A stretch of DNA of 64,000 bases from Mactra quadrangularis (Eukaryota; Mollusca; Bivalvia; Venerida; Mactridae): assembly GCA_025267735.1 (NCBI GenBank), contig CM046301.1, positions 55,943,872-56,007,871 on the forward strand. The letters are read 5' to 3'. A program made the translations under genes and the position numbers. Below are positions 1 to 11,760 of this stretch, piece after piece; position 1 is the stretch's first letter, and every line of letters begins with the position of its first letter. The notes under the pieces are model-generated. The model was given only the letters and a program-made list of their open reading frames with translations, was not told where the DNA came from and made no database searches.

Positions 1-214
1 TCCAGAAGTCCCATTTAGATCACATTGGATTTATTGAGGTGTAATTATCCGATTCATGTTATTGTTCTGCTATCCAATATCCCATTTACCTATTTATATA
101 AAGAAGCATAACATTACACGGTATTTGTTTTTCGAAAATACACGAAAACGTTTATTCTGACAAAGGTACTTCTTCGCAGGAGTTGTCACAAAAAATATCA
201 AAACACTACCAGAC

Positions 215-340
215 ATAACGCAACACAACGCAGCGCAACGCAACGCAACGCAACGCATCGTAAACGTAACTCAACACAACATAACACGATTCAAAACAAA
301 ACAACATGACAAAACATAGCATAACGTAACACAACAAACA
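215..340. repeat. Low-complexity (CGCAA/CACAA)n tract in SSP-A intron 1
   Basis: A run of degenerate pentamer units (CGCAA, CACAA, CATAA) about 125 bp long. A shorter version lies at the equivalent place in copy C (about 44742-44850), so the tract predates the segmental duplication and has changed length since. Confidence 0.7.
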
Positions 341-375
341 TGTGATGTATTTTAAACGTAGTTCTATAACTTCAG

Positions 376-1704
376 GGTCATTCTCAATATCTGGATGCTG
401 GTACTTACGATTATACAGTCACGTTTGATGGGGTAAGTATTTTACCAGAATCATTAAAGGGTAAATAATACGTTAAAATATAGCTTAAAGTCTTCTTTCA
501 TACACATGTTCAGCCGTCTTTGCAAGTTTGTTAGATAACTCTTGATCATTGAAGTCACCCTCAAGCACCTCCAAGTACCCATTTACAAATAGATGGTGGG
601 CAACAATTGTAGGAATATTATTGCTAAAGATAATAAGCAGTGTCCATACAGGGATCAATATCTCTAAGCGGCCGTCCTACAACTTGGCTTGTCCTTTTAC
701 ATGCATATCGTGGTACTAGCATTACATACCTGGGAAATAGAGAACTATAAAGGGGCTAAGTAATTTCTCTTATGCGTATAACTAAGCACCACTTTTCCAT
801 TTCATTATTACTCAGAGAAATGTTGTTGAACTATATGTACTGTATAGGATTATTGTTAAAGAATATTTGAATTAACATTTCTCTATGTTACGCAATGCAT
901 TGTTATATTTTAATTATAATGGTAATTTATTACTGCGGGTAAGAAGTTCAGATCTTTTATTGTCTTGTATCCTCTGTGACATTAATACACGTTCTATGAA
1001 TAGACAGAGAAAACCTAAATATTTTTTTTCCGTTTTTGTTTGGTTAAACGCCGTAGCAACACTATGTATAGGTCATATAACGGCGGTCAGTCAACCTACT
1101 ACTGTTCCCGGAAAGACTTAATCTATTGATTTAGCTGTTAACCAACTACTAAGCGCTTATTTTCGTCAGTTACTGACAACTGTCCTACATAATTAAGAAT
1201 CATTGGTAGGAGATATTTTGACGGTAGAAATAATTCACGACCAAGCTCCCCGAAATTATGCCCCGACCTGGAATCGAACCCACGGCCTCTCGATCAGTAG
1301 ACTTGCGTGCTACCAACTGAGCTAGTTGGAGGGGGGCTAATTTACTAGTTTGAGCACCCAATTAACGGTCATCATATATCATTCAATATAGTCATATGAT
1401 CATCAGAAGGATAACAATAATTGTTTTTGTACATCCACCTGCAGTTTCATACTTCTAAACGTAAGTTTATCTCCGCAGGTTAAACCAAACCTAGTGATAT
1501 TGGCCTGATTCATGTTTTTTTTCCGGACACTAACCGTGCATTATTAAGCACTCTAATCTATTGTATGGTTCTTGTATGTTTCAGAAATCATGTGACTTGT
1601 CTATCGTCATGACCGTAGAACTTCGAGGATTCCTTATGGCATTTCCACATCCTATTTACAAAGCATTAGTGGACACTTGTAACCTGACAACTATTTATCC
1701 TTAG
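376..1704 (+). CDS. SSP-A: small secreted-type protein of unknown family, exons 2 and 3 (5' partial)
   Basis: Two coding exons are visible. Exon 2 is 376-432 (after ...TTCAG, before GTAAGT, 19 codons, phase 0) and exon 3 is 1585-1704 (after TGTTTCAG, 39 codons plus TAG). Exon 1, which in paralogue B carries the signal peptide, lies before base 1: the window opens inside intron 1, as shown by alignment to 44531 onward. The visible protein contains GTYDYT, then KSCDLSIVMTVE at the start of exon 3 and YKALVDTC near the end. The two cysteines of exon 3 are shared with copy B. No stop or frameshift is seen, so this copy may be functional. An AATAAA lies at 1777-1782. Intron 2 (433-1584) carries a SINE. 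I recognise no known family, and two cysteines in about 60 residues give no clear functional hint. Confidence 0.7.
1030..1332 (-). mobile_element. tRNA-headed SINE, family 1
   Basis: On the minus strand this reads a tRNA-like head (A-box-like TAGCTCAGTTGGTAG; B-box-like GGTTCGATTCC, here changed by a few bases), then a body with CAGTAACTGACG, and a 3' tail ending near ACGGCGTTTAACC. The paralogous segment at 44.9-45.5 kb lacks it, so it either inserted after the duplication or was lost from copy C. Confidence 0.8.
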
Positions 1705-1869
1705 ATAAATTGCTTACAGAAAAAATAAGTTATTGTATACATTATTGCATCGTACATTCTATTAATAGAATGATTAAATAAATAATTTTTGCCAACTATT
1801 TGCTAAACTATTGTTAAGACTTCGGTTCAGAGGTTATTTGGTACCTAAACTGCATCTTATCTTTTTAGG

Positions 1870-2142
1870 GATTGTGTTCAACGCCGTAAATTATATCACG
1901 GCGGTCAGTCAACCTACTTACGGTTGCTGGAAAGACTAAATGTTAACCACTTACCAGGCACATGTACTTCCGGTAGTGACTAACGGTTGTCCTACTTAAT
2001 TTAGAATCAATGGCACGAGAGAGAAAATGACCGTAGCTATTATTTCATAACCAATCTTCACGAAAATATTCCCCTGCCTAGGAATCGATCGCACGACTCT
2101 CCAAATAAAATAAGAGTGTGCTTTGGCTGAGCTAGCTGGTGG
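1870..2142 (-). mobile_element. Old diverged family-1 SINE
   Basis: Same layout as the SINE at 1030-1332 but strongly mutated: a tail resembling ACGGCGTTGAAC at the left, the conserved GGTCAGTCAACC segment, and a decayed tRNA-like head at the right. A matching copy lies at 46025-46305 with the same junctions, so it predates the segmental duplication. Confidence 0.7.
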
Positions 2143-2975
2143 GCAACAAATACTTTGATACACATTTAGGCTGTCTCAATATGTGCTGCTACTTTCAATT
2201 CATTAGTTGAATTGTAATAAAGAGTATACATTGTAGTATTTGCTGTGAACAAGGACTCAAACCTTGGTTTGCTGTCAAGAATATTTTGTAATAAAAACAC
2301 TTATCCACGATCATAGCATGATTATTTACATGTAAAAAAAACAAACTGTATGAAAACTGTGTGACACCTAGAGTGGTTTTTTTTATCCTCGAGAAGACTG
2401 GTCACAATAGCTCACTGTAGTACATGTACTCTGTGTTCAGGTAAACTTATAAAAACTTGGTCGACAATTTCTGCACCAAATGTACTAATTATACGTTAAG
2501 AGTATATTGCTCAAACAAGGTAGGTTTCTACATAAGTTCAAATGGTAGAAAGTTTCCTTATTATATCATGACATTAAATAAGTCATACACCACATTTTCA
2601 ATTAATATTTATTCGATTTTAAAGACTACGAACAGAGTTCCACATATGCTTTCAAGCCATAACTTTCACACAAATTTCGTACTTTATACCAATGTTAACG
2701 TATTTATATCGAACTTTCCTTGTAATGCTAGTCTAAAAAGCCGATCTGAAATTAAAAAAAAAATACATATTTTATTGTATTATAAACGTCGTTGTAAATC
2801 GGTCACATGTTGAAACAAATATGTACAATGTAGCTCTTAAAAAAAAAGAAGAAAAACGTGATATTATTTAGCGGCAAAGCTAACACCATGGTAGATCTGT
2901 CATCGTTTGAAACAATTTATATGCCTATGATATAACTTAAAACATCTAAATTCTGAAAACCAGAAAAAGTGTTAA

Positions 2976-3263
2976 CCCGGGTCGATAGCGCAGTTGGTAG
3001 CGCGCCGGAATTTGGATACTCGTGCCCGAGGGGGTGCGGGTTCGAATCCCACCCGGGGAGGTTATACCCTTCCATGAAAATTTGACAATAATGTCGATTT
3101 TCCTCCATTGATTAGATAATGTGGAGAAGTTTCCGGCCTTGTGGAAGGGTAGGTGAGTACTGGTTATAGACAATGGTCCAGGAAAGCTATGTTAGGTGCG
3201 CTGGACGCCGTGAGATGACCTAAATTGTGTTGATACGGCGTTAACTCCAATAAATAAATAAAT
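2976..3263 (+). mobile_element. tRNA-headed SINE, family 2, with target duplication
   Basis: The head contains GATAGCGCAGTTGGTAGCGC (A box) and GGTTCGAATCCCACC (B box). It is followed by a body with ATTTGACAATAATGTCGATT and a tail ACGGCGTTAACTCC(AATA)n. It is flanked by a 15-bp duplication with one mismatch, CAGAAAAAGTGTTAA (2961-2975) and CAGAAAATGTGTTAA (3264-3278). The empty site is preserved in the paralogous segment near 47080, so the insertion is younger than the duplication. Not a functional tRNA gene: the sequence continues directly into the SINE body. Confidence 0.9.
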
Positions 3264-4237
3264 CAGAAAATGTGTTAATTTCAAACGGCCCTTCTTGGTC
3301 ATGTTATTTAAAATCTCAGAGTGTTAAAAAATATAATTGAACTTCGCATCCAAAAATGGGAGCCGACATTCTCAGATAATCACATTGTACATTTTTGTAA
3401 TAATGTCAGAATGATTTAAAAGACGCAGTTGATAATTACAAAATAATAAAACACTGGGCAAAAGAAATCAAGTTATGTACGAAATAATATACCATATGGT
3501 GATAAGTTGTGATGTGTACGAATTTTAAGTAGGATGACAAAGTGAGTATTTTGTATAATTTTGCATTTATTTTGGCATAATGAAATATTGATGGTTTTTT
3601 TAACTTTGCGCGTCAATCAAACAAAAAGGAGTCAAACTGTTAAAAATGGGATAAATGAAACTTGGACGATATGTAGCGATGAATAGTACGGAACAATTAA
3701 ATTAGCTTTTATAAGAGAATGAATACTTTGAAATTGTACCATAATATTGCATAATATTGTTACGTGATTCCCCCTAAGAATGTGTCCAACTTAAAAAAAA
3801 AACAATAACATGCCATGTTTACAAAATTGATTAATTGTATACATTATTATTTTGTCAATAAAATATTATTCAATGTAGTTTAAGATACACTTAAATTACA
3901 CATAACAAAGTACAAAAACGCGTATGACCTAGAATACGACCTGTATAATATTGAGTTAATAAAATATGAAGTTTATGATACAATTTAATTACACAGTTAT
4001 TCTATAACATAGTGGTCTTATGCATGTGTTTTATCAGTTGAATGTGGAGATTGTTTAAGTTGAGCATTTCACCGGCTAATTAAACACACATAAACATTTT
4101 GGCTGGGGAACCAAACATTGATTTTTAACTTCAAACATTTAGAACACTTGTTGTTTTTCAGATACCGTTAATGAATTGAAATCTGTCATCAAAAGCATCA
4201 ATATTTAAGTACATTAAAATGGAAATCGACAGTTTAC
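3264..4237. other. AT-rich spacer, no gene seen
   Basis: The first part is the tail of the segmental duplication. After that I see only AT-rich sequence with short homopolymers and no splice-bounded open frame. Confidence 0.5.
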
Positions 4238-4241
4238 TTAA

Positions 4242-4385
4242 GGAATGAATTCATAGAAACTGACTTTCGTCGAAAAATAAATGTCACTTTTGGTGATAGC
4301 TGACTTGCATAAAGGCCGAAGGCCTTTATGCTGAAATTAGCTATCACCAAAATGACATTTATTTTTCGATGAAAGTCAGTTTCTA
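4242..4385. mobile_element. Palindromic hairpin element, copy 1 (interrupted)
   Basis: An almost perfect hairpin of about 150 bp. The left arm starts GGAATGAATTCATAGAAACT, the centre near 4320 is AAAGGCCGAAGGCCTTT, and the right arm returns to AGTTTCTAT at 4385. The last bases of the right arm (CTCATTCC, 9255-9262) were displaced by the 4.86-kb insertion at 4390-9250. An uninterrupted copy lies at 22775-22930. Such a structure could be a MITE or could give a double-stranded transcript. Confidence 0.85.
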
Positions 4386-6869
4386 TTAAGGTATGACCAT
4401 CCTAATAGTGATGTTCTAGGAAATAAGTTTGACCAATACAGGATGTTAGTGTATTGTATGATACATAAGATTATGCAATATAAAACAATTTTACCGTTTC
4501 GTTTTCAAAATATTTCATTTTTAGTGACCCCACCCTATTTTTCTAAAATTTCCAAAATGGCCGCCACTCCGCGAAACTATAAATGCTTTTTTTTTCACTA
4601 AAAAAAATAAAACTGTAGTTATTTTACATTTTTATTACTATTCACACATTAGTTACCATAAATAAATAACAAATGAATGTATTTCAGAAGATATATATGA
4701 ATTATAAGTATTTAAACATGGACACTTGGCAGATTAAATGGGACAATTTCCAAAAGGCCGAGGCATGTGTGTTATAAGAAAACTGCTCTTTTGACCTTAT
4801 TTTTCAAATGCCACTCTTAAATCATACATCAAAATTTTCCTTAATACATTCTGCATCAGAAACAATGAGAAAACATTAACTTCACCGTCATATTAGAAAA
4901 ATATTTCAGAGCAAAAACATGAGACCCTGAAATTTCAAATGGCCTGTTTTCATTGGTAGTAATTATGGGAAGTCCAAAGTTGCAAGACTTCTTTATTTTT
5001 ACACAAATATCTTGTAATTTTACAGTAAACAAAGTAAATAAATACTCGTAAAAGGCAAACCTAACACTATTTTACACAATTAGGGTTAAAAATTGTAACA
5101 TCTTTACAAAGGGAGAAGGAAATATTGAGTCATATTTACCATCTACCCATGTGCAACATGAGATAAAACATATAATAAAAATTCAAAGTCATATTTCCTG
5201 GATTCTTACTACAATTGTGTACATAACTGTGTATTTTACTTTGTTTTATATATCAAATAACCATATATCAGACCTATAGGCAAATCATGAAGTATCAGAA
5301 ATAAGTAGTGGTAGACCATCCATGATGAATTGGACTGATGTCAGGATCAACAGATTTGCGATGGTTCAATTTCCATTCAACAACAATGTTCACAAACCCT
5401 TAAACATGAAACTTTAACCTATTTGAATATTACATAGGACCTGTGTCAGATAATACTTAACCTTTAATGGTCTGAGTTCAAAATATTGCTAATGAGATAT
5501 CCATTTTATTCAGTATTAAACTTTACCCGAATCAAGTTCCAAAATGCTTATATTGAGTATACAGGGCTTGAAATTTGGTTAGATATAGGTTCACCACTCA
5601 TATGAGTTTTGAGCTAAGAACAAAAAATCTTGACATTGACTGATCATAGAAATGTAATGCATGTATAAATGTGTAAGATAGTATATTCTGATAAATGTGT
5701 TGAACTTGTTTCACAACTGACCCAATTAAATTTGTGAAGACTTATTCAGGTTATCTTATAAGATTTTCAAAGGAGTAATAAGTAAGTAAAAGTAACTCTT
5801 GGATGACCGAAACAACTTTTCATAAGAAATTCAATGTAGAGTCAATTCTCTCAATTACGGCTATACTTAGTTATTGTGGTTGTAATTAATACCTGAACAT
5901 GCAATATTTTCTGCAGTGTAATATACACAGTTCTGTACATAGTACCACACATTTTGAAAACTCTGCCACTTATCAAATTTAGTAAGCTGGGAAAGTTTTT
6001 TTCCTTATGAGCCTTCTATTGTCAGATGAACACCATAAAATGGAAGAAAGCTCTTCCGTATAACACTTATTATATTAACTTGTAAGATATATAAATAATG
6101 CTGCAAGACTTGACACATCATCTTCTGCTTTGTGAGAATTAGATTTTTAGATTTAATGAATTTCTAGTCCTCTGGTTTATAACTGTCCTGATGTTTTACA
6201 ACTGTCCTGATGTTTAATAAATGTCCTGATGTTTTACCTAACAATAAGAGTACACACAGTAGAAACTTATTTATCAGCTGAAGAAGGCACAACAGAATCT
6301 AGTCTTCGACCAAAGTGAGCCAAAACTAAAATATTGTTTTCAGAGCTTAGTCAACTCAAATATAAAAAAGCACTTAGTAAATATCAACACTTTCAACACC
6401 ATTGACCATCATTTCTGTTTTATTCTACATGCAGATCTTTGTTACTCTCTCAGCAGATGGTGCAATAGGTAATAATGGTATCATATATTTAACTTGGCTC
6501 CTTTTAGTACTTTCTTGGCGGCTATTTGTGTTACACAAGATACTTGATCTCTTCAGACTGAAATAATATAAATATGATACATTAGAATTTAAAATATGTA
6601 GGTTTCAATTCAAAACAAAAATATCTTAACTACCAGACTGAACAATTGGTTAATTCTCTACCAGAATAAAATATCAATTCATGGAACTACAGCAATAGCT
6701 TCATATAACAGTATCACTCAATTCATGGAACTACAGCAATAGCTTCATAAAACAGTATCACATATAAAATTTGATACATGCATATACACTGGTATAAAAG
6801 TCTACAGAGCAAAACAAAATTTACAATAAACATTTCACCCCAGCATTAAACTAAAATGTATCTATGAAG

Positions 6870-6945
6870 GTATAGCCAGGATTCCAACCTGTACCTCTTT
6901 GCAATTTCATGCCATGCTAAATTCCCTAGACCACTGGGACAAGAG
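6870..6945 (-). repeat. Degenerate tRNA-like SINE remnant
   Basis: On the minus strand: CCAGTGGTCTAGGGAATTTA (A-box-like) and, 50 bases later, GGTTGGAATCC (B-box-like). No cloverleaf is preserved well enough for a tRNA gene. Confidence 0.4.
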
Positions 6946-8217
6946 CACTAATGTAATATTTATAGTTTACTTACTCAAATATGTAGTTTCTAAATATATA
7001 ACCACATAATCATGTTGGAGTGTCACCTATAGTCACCGGCTTGAATAACACTTGTTGTACAGGAATTGGAATGATTTCTTTGTTGGCATCATTGTTGTGA
7101 CCAATTCCTGAATAATGAAATTGATACATACATAACAAAATATTGACCAGCATTGTAGGCAGAACATTGTAGCCTTCACATAAAATCAAAACATTTCAAT
7201 ATCTGCAGGTTCACCCAAAAAATCCCAAACAAAAATATAATATATATTGGGTAAATCCACATTTTTATTTGTTTGAAAAAGTCAATCACATTTTACCAAA
7301 AAATATTAATTTTATGTCTAAATTGTATTTTTCAACCTATTCTGAAGATCATATTTACACATTTCACTTCCAGGAGTTAAAACGCCCCCCTAATGTCCAA
7401 TGTTAAGAAATAGTCTGTATCGAATTTACTTACTTGTTGTCAAGCAAGACAGTAGCCTATTGTACATGTAGTAATGAACTATTTGATATAGAATGATACT
7501 AGTATGTTGAAGTGATTCACAGTGATGGCAGAATTGGAAATTTGCTCAGGGTTATTTGCATTGTAATTTGTAAGAAAATCAAGAGTGCTGCATATTATCA
7601 ATTCAAATGATTTATTGATATTTACAATAAATGTATTTACATCAAATATAAATATACTTAGTTAAGTAATAACTGTAATACTCACAGCTATGCTTTTTAA
7701 AAAAAAATCCTTCTTTGTCAGCATCTGGCATAGATGAATTCACAGCAAATTCAGCAAACTGACCAGCATCATTCCATCATATGGAGATTAACTAAGGGAA
7801 TTGGCTTGATATTCAAAGTTGCAAGAAGGTTGTTCAATTTCCCAGATCCACCAATACTGTCATTCATTGCTAGAATACAAATGTAATGATGGTATAAATA
7901 AATAATAACTTGTGCCAGTTGATAAAGAAAAGAATAAAAATACTTTAAAAATACAGTGTATGATCTTACCAGGAATCTATAAAACTGTTTACAATTTACT
8001 TGCTCTGAATGGATTGATTGATCTCGTCATACATGATGATATGTTGAAATTATCAACTGCTGGCATATTTCATGGAAGCAAGGATGATGAGGACATAGTA
8101 ACAATTCCACTTTGTGTTGAATTTTCAAATGAAAATAACAAAACTCATCATCTGCATATTGACATGAAATTCTGTTTCAAGTACTTCATGGTTCATTGTG
8201 CTATGAACAATGTATAG

Positions 8218-8430
8218 TACTCATACTAACCTAGCTTTCTGGGACCCTTGTCTATAATCAGTACTCCCCTATTCTTCCAAAAGACCCATATCTTATAAAT
8301 GGAGGAAAATTGAATATTGTCAAATTTTCATGGAAGGGAATAACCTTCCTGGGCGGTATTTGAACCTGTTCCCCTTCCGGACACAAAATTTCAAATCCTG
8401 GCCCGCTACAAACTGTGCTACCACCCGGGT
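8218..8430 (-). mobile_element. Diverged family-2 SINE inside the TTAA element
   Basis: The reverse complement matches the body of the SINE at 2976-3263, including versions of TGGTTATAGACAATGG, TTTCCTCCAT and the paired GGTTATTCCCTTCCATG segment. The tRNA-like head at 8345-8430 is badly decayed. The open frames on both strands here (8258-8452, 8330-8545) are by-products of the SINE. Confidence 0.75.
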
Positions 8431-9263
8431 AAAAACTCTGTTTAAAATTCAAAAGTGTTCATTACATTCATTTTTTCCTTCGGCTAAGGGTGACAAACTA
8501 GGACCTCTCAGTACATTAGTATCAGAATTTATTTCTTTAAGTTAGACCTTGTCATTTTGTTCACAAGAATTTGAGTCTATGCATTTACACAAAAGATAAA
8601 AAATTACCTACCTGCACTATGCAAAGTGTTTGCAGCAACACACAACCATCCATGTCTCATAACAATATGGCCCTGTGTTTTTTTCCATCTAAAGATGACC
8701 CTTGATATGAAGCGTATGTTTAGACATGTACACTCACTCATTGTTCTAAACGAACGTAAAATAGACAAACAATCATTTTCTAGGCTCTCAAGTTATGTTG
8801 AATTGTGTCAATGGAATAGGTCCTTCATATATTGCAAATCTTTTTATTCTCGAAGTGAACACCTAGCTGAATTTCAGCGAACTGTCACGAGTAGCATAAT
8901 TTGGAATAAATACATGATAATAAGTGTCACACTGCTTCGTGCGGTTTAAATCGACGCAGTTATTTGTAATCCCATCATAATTACGCTAAAAGCTTAAATA
9001 ACAGGCTAAATAAGGCTTCTGTTGACATTTTTCCTTGGCGTAATCTGTCTCTGCCGTCTAGAGCCGCCATTTTGATTATTACGTTAGACTGCGTATCGAT
9101 TTTCTGCGCGGCTGTACCACACCTTTATCGACAGCAGTATACCAGTCAAGTTTACGAATGATAACGAATAGCTTTACGAACGGAAGCGGAAAATACCGAG
9201 ATATGACGGTGAATCCCGAGATCTCGGAGCTCTATTAGGATGGCCATACCTTAACTCATTCCT

Positions 9264-9927
9264 TATAATTACAACCTTTCTGGGCAAAATTTGTCGACTG
9301 AACCATTATGAATTGCGTTGATATCAAAAACTATATTTTGGTGCGTAAGAGCCGAATGCATTGTAGTGCAGAATAATCTTGGCCGTACACATGACTTTCT
9401 TGCCAGCCGTCGGCCATTTTGTTCTCCGCTTCGATGCAATTAATCAAGGGTTTAATTCATAACAGAACCAATTATGCAAAGAAATGTAAGTTATTGGATT
9501 TTAATTTGTATAAAAAGAGCACTGAAAGGAAAAACCAAGATTGTGTAGCTTTAAAAACGTGTAAACAAGTTGGAAGTTTTACTCTTTTCCCGTGCGTTTA
9601 TCAAGGTCGAGGTCAACTAGTTATCTATAGTAAAGATAAAAGTGAAACTGAAATGTTTATTTCGGTTAACATTTATTTCTTATTTTATTTCCAATATGAT
9701 ATTATCGGACCATTTTTCATGTTTTCGATGATTTATTTCTTTTATTGACATGCATAGCTTTTCTTTTGCCTGTGACATTTGTACCGGCATGACGTAATTT
9801 AAAGTCATGAATATTAATGAATTCTTGTTGGCAACTGCGTTTATACGGAAATAAAAACACATTTTTCAAGTCACGTGTTCACTTTTGACCAATCAAATTG
9901 TATTATTGCGTTTAGGTTGTAATTATA
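9264..9927. mobile_element. Element bounded by TATAATTACAACC inverted repeats, copy 1
   Basis: TATAATTACAACC at 9264-9276 and its reverse complement GGTTGTAATTATA at 9915-9927 bound 664 bp. The last 80 bp (AATAAAAACACATTTTTCAA, TCACGTGTTCACTTTTGACC) match the right end of a second copy at 22932-24538. Both copies sit directly against the right end of the hairpin element, so hairpin plus body may be one composite family. The open frame 9419-9748 inside it is not recognised. Confidence 0.65.
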
Positions 9928-10513
9928 AATCTTTCTAACACGATTTTAATAATTCTGGGTTACTATCAAGGTTAACTTGAATAGCTTTCAAATTAAATTA
10001 TTTTATTACAGAACAGAACAGAAGATGCACTGTGTTTTTGCTCACACCAAGATACATGGTACATGAGAACAAAATAATACAACATAGTACAAATAATTAC
10101 AAAGATCACATGACATACAGACAGAAATACAAAAAGAAAAATCCATACATTCACCTTCCTTACGCATCCACACTTAAAAACTAATTTATTAAAGAGACAA
10201 TCAAAGTAAATTTGCTTAGTACGATTTATTTGATTGGTCCAAACAACAAGTTTCGATGGCCTTTATTAGTTTAATTTGAACGCATACTTTCTGTTAAAAC
10301 ATTCTGGAAAACGCATTAATATGTTTTTTACTTGCGGTGATAACTTGCGTTAGGGTATGTACATGTGTAACCATGGTAACAAGTTAAACGATAAGAGAGA
10401 ATAAGAGTTTGTAGAAAATGGGACTGAGCATTATTAGTTGGTAAAATTTATAAAATTTAAAAGTTTTAAAAGTTTGGAAAATTTGATTGAATTCATTAAA
10501 AGCTACTACATTG
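9928..10513. other. AT-rich spacer, no gene seen
   Basis: I see only AT-rich DNA with short repeated words leading into the tandem repeat that starts near 10514. Confidence 0.5.
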
Positions 10514-11567
10514 TATTAGTCCGGTATATAAACTACAAAAATCGACTGAATCGTGCATGGAATGATGTAGAAAATGTTTTTGCATTTTCTTGAAGCTAAG
10601 ACATTGTAGTTTACGAAACTGGATGATGCCACTTCGGCACTCTTGGGCAACTCCCAAAATTCAAGATGGCGGACAAAATGGCGGATGAAAGCTGATTATT
10701 GTATAATAAATCCATCTTAACCAGTCTTATCATTTAAATAGCTGAAATTAGTCTAACATTATCTGCAATTTTAATTCATGCAATTTTGGTATCCCTCGTT
10801 TATTATCCAATCCAAGATGGCGAACAAAATGGCGGATAAAAGCTACATTTGTCGGGAATACCAACCCTAATGAGCAGAATCGTACATAGAGGCATTTCAA
10901 AAAAGTTTTAATGCATTTTTGAAGTAATAACTCTTGAGTTTAGTTTATAAAACTGGTTGATGCCACACTGGCATCATTGGGCAATTTCCAAAATCCAAGA
11001 AGGCGGCTATAATGGCGTAAATAACTAACTGTCGGGTATATATTAGTCCGGTAAATGAACTACACAAATCAATTGAATCGTGCATGGAAGGATGTAAAAA
11101 ATGTTCTTGCATTTTCTTGAAGCTAAAACATCGTAGTTTACGAAACTGGATGATGTCACTTCGGCACTCTAAGGCAACTCCCAAAATTCAAGATGGCGGA
11201 CAAAATGGCGGATGAAAGCTGATTAATGTATAATAAATCCACCCTTATCACAGTCTAATTTTAAATAGCTGAAATTAGTCTAACATAATCTGCAATTTTA
11301 TTTTTGTGCAATTTTGGTACCCCTCGTTTATCATCCAATCCAAGATGGCGGACAAAATGGCGGATAAAAGCTACATTTGTCGGGAATATCAACCACAATG
11401 AGCAGGATCGTACATAGAGACATTTCAAAAAAGTTTTATTGCATTTTTTGTAAGAATTACTCTTGAGTTTAGTTTATAAAACTGGTTGATGCCACACTAA
11501 TATCATTGGGCAATTTCCAAAATCAAAGATGGCGGCTATTATGGCGTAAATAACTAGCTGTCGGGTA
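10514..11567. repeat. Tandem repeat of about 527 bp, two units, AAGATGGCGG-rich
   Basis: TATTAGTCCGGTA begins at 10514 and again at 11041. The two units run in parallel through TGCATGGAA, AGCTAA(G/A)ACAT, GGATGATG(C/T)CACTTCGGCA and AAGATGGCGGACAAAATGGC. Each unit itself contains two related halves with a GTTGATGCCACAC core, so the ancestral monomer was shorter. A third decayed part runs to about 11760. The related sequence at 14040-14536 is in inverted orientation. The open frame 10945-11184 (minus) is produced by the repeat. Confidence 0.8.
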
Positions 11568-11760
11568 TATATCAACCACAATGAGCTAAGTCATAGACTG
11601 GGGTATACAAAATGATTTCAATACATTTTATTTCGTAGTTAATCCTTTTTTGTTTATGTAACTGATTGATGCCACATTGGTATTCTTGGATAACTTCAAG
11701 AATTTAAGATGGTGGTCAAAATGAATGATTAGAGTTTGAAAATTAATTTCAATTCCCAAT

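Larger units (their letters stand above)
1..3400 (+). repeat. Segmental duplication, copy 1 (paired with 44531-47230)
   Basis: The window opens with CCCATTTAGATCACATT and AGGTGTAATTATCCG, which recur at about 44540-44585 in the same orientation. Similarity continues through SSP exons 2 and 3, an old SINE (1870-2142 against 46025-46305), and flanking DNA to about 3400 against 47230. The copies differ by indels: this one has SINEs at 1030-1332 and 2976-3263 that are missing from the other, while the other has a palindrome at 45936-46007 missing here. The duplication continues off the left edge. Identity was judged by eye. Confidence 0.85.
4390..9250. mobile_element. DNA transposon with TTAA target duplication (non-autonomous, 4.86 kb)
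   Basis: The terminal inverted repeats are GGTATGACCATCCTAATAG at 4390-4408 and, reverse-complemented at the right end (9232-9250), GGTATGGCCATCCTAATAG (one mismatch in 19). TTAA flanks both sides (4386-4389 and 9251-9254). The uninterrupted hairpin at 22775-22930 shows what the target looked like. TTAA target duplications are known for piggyBac and Kolobok-type elements; I saw no transposase, so the superfamily is open. The interior holds a family-2 SINE (8218-8430), a tRNA-like remnant (about 6870-6945) and a local direct duplication at 6674-6765. A piece resembling its right end recurs at about 37700-37905. Confidence 0.8.

Noticed and set aside
2980..3057. tRNA gene candidate (also at 21724, 26501, 49631 and, on the minus strand, 41010 and 43385)
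   Set aside because: A and B boxes are present but each continues into a SINE body and tail, and some have target duplications around the whole SINE; acceptor stems are poor.
7912..8217. 101-codon + strand frame inside the TTAA element
   Set aside because: Protein-like in places but no recognised domain, no splice context and no second copy to compare; could be a captured fragment but unsupported.
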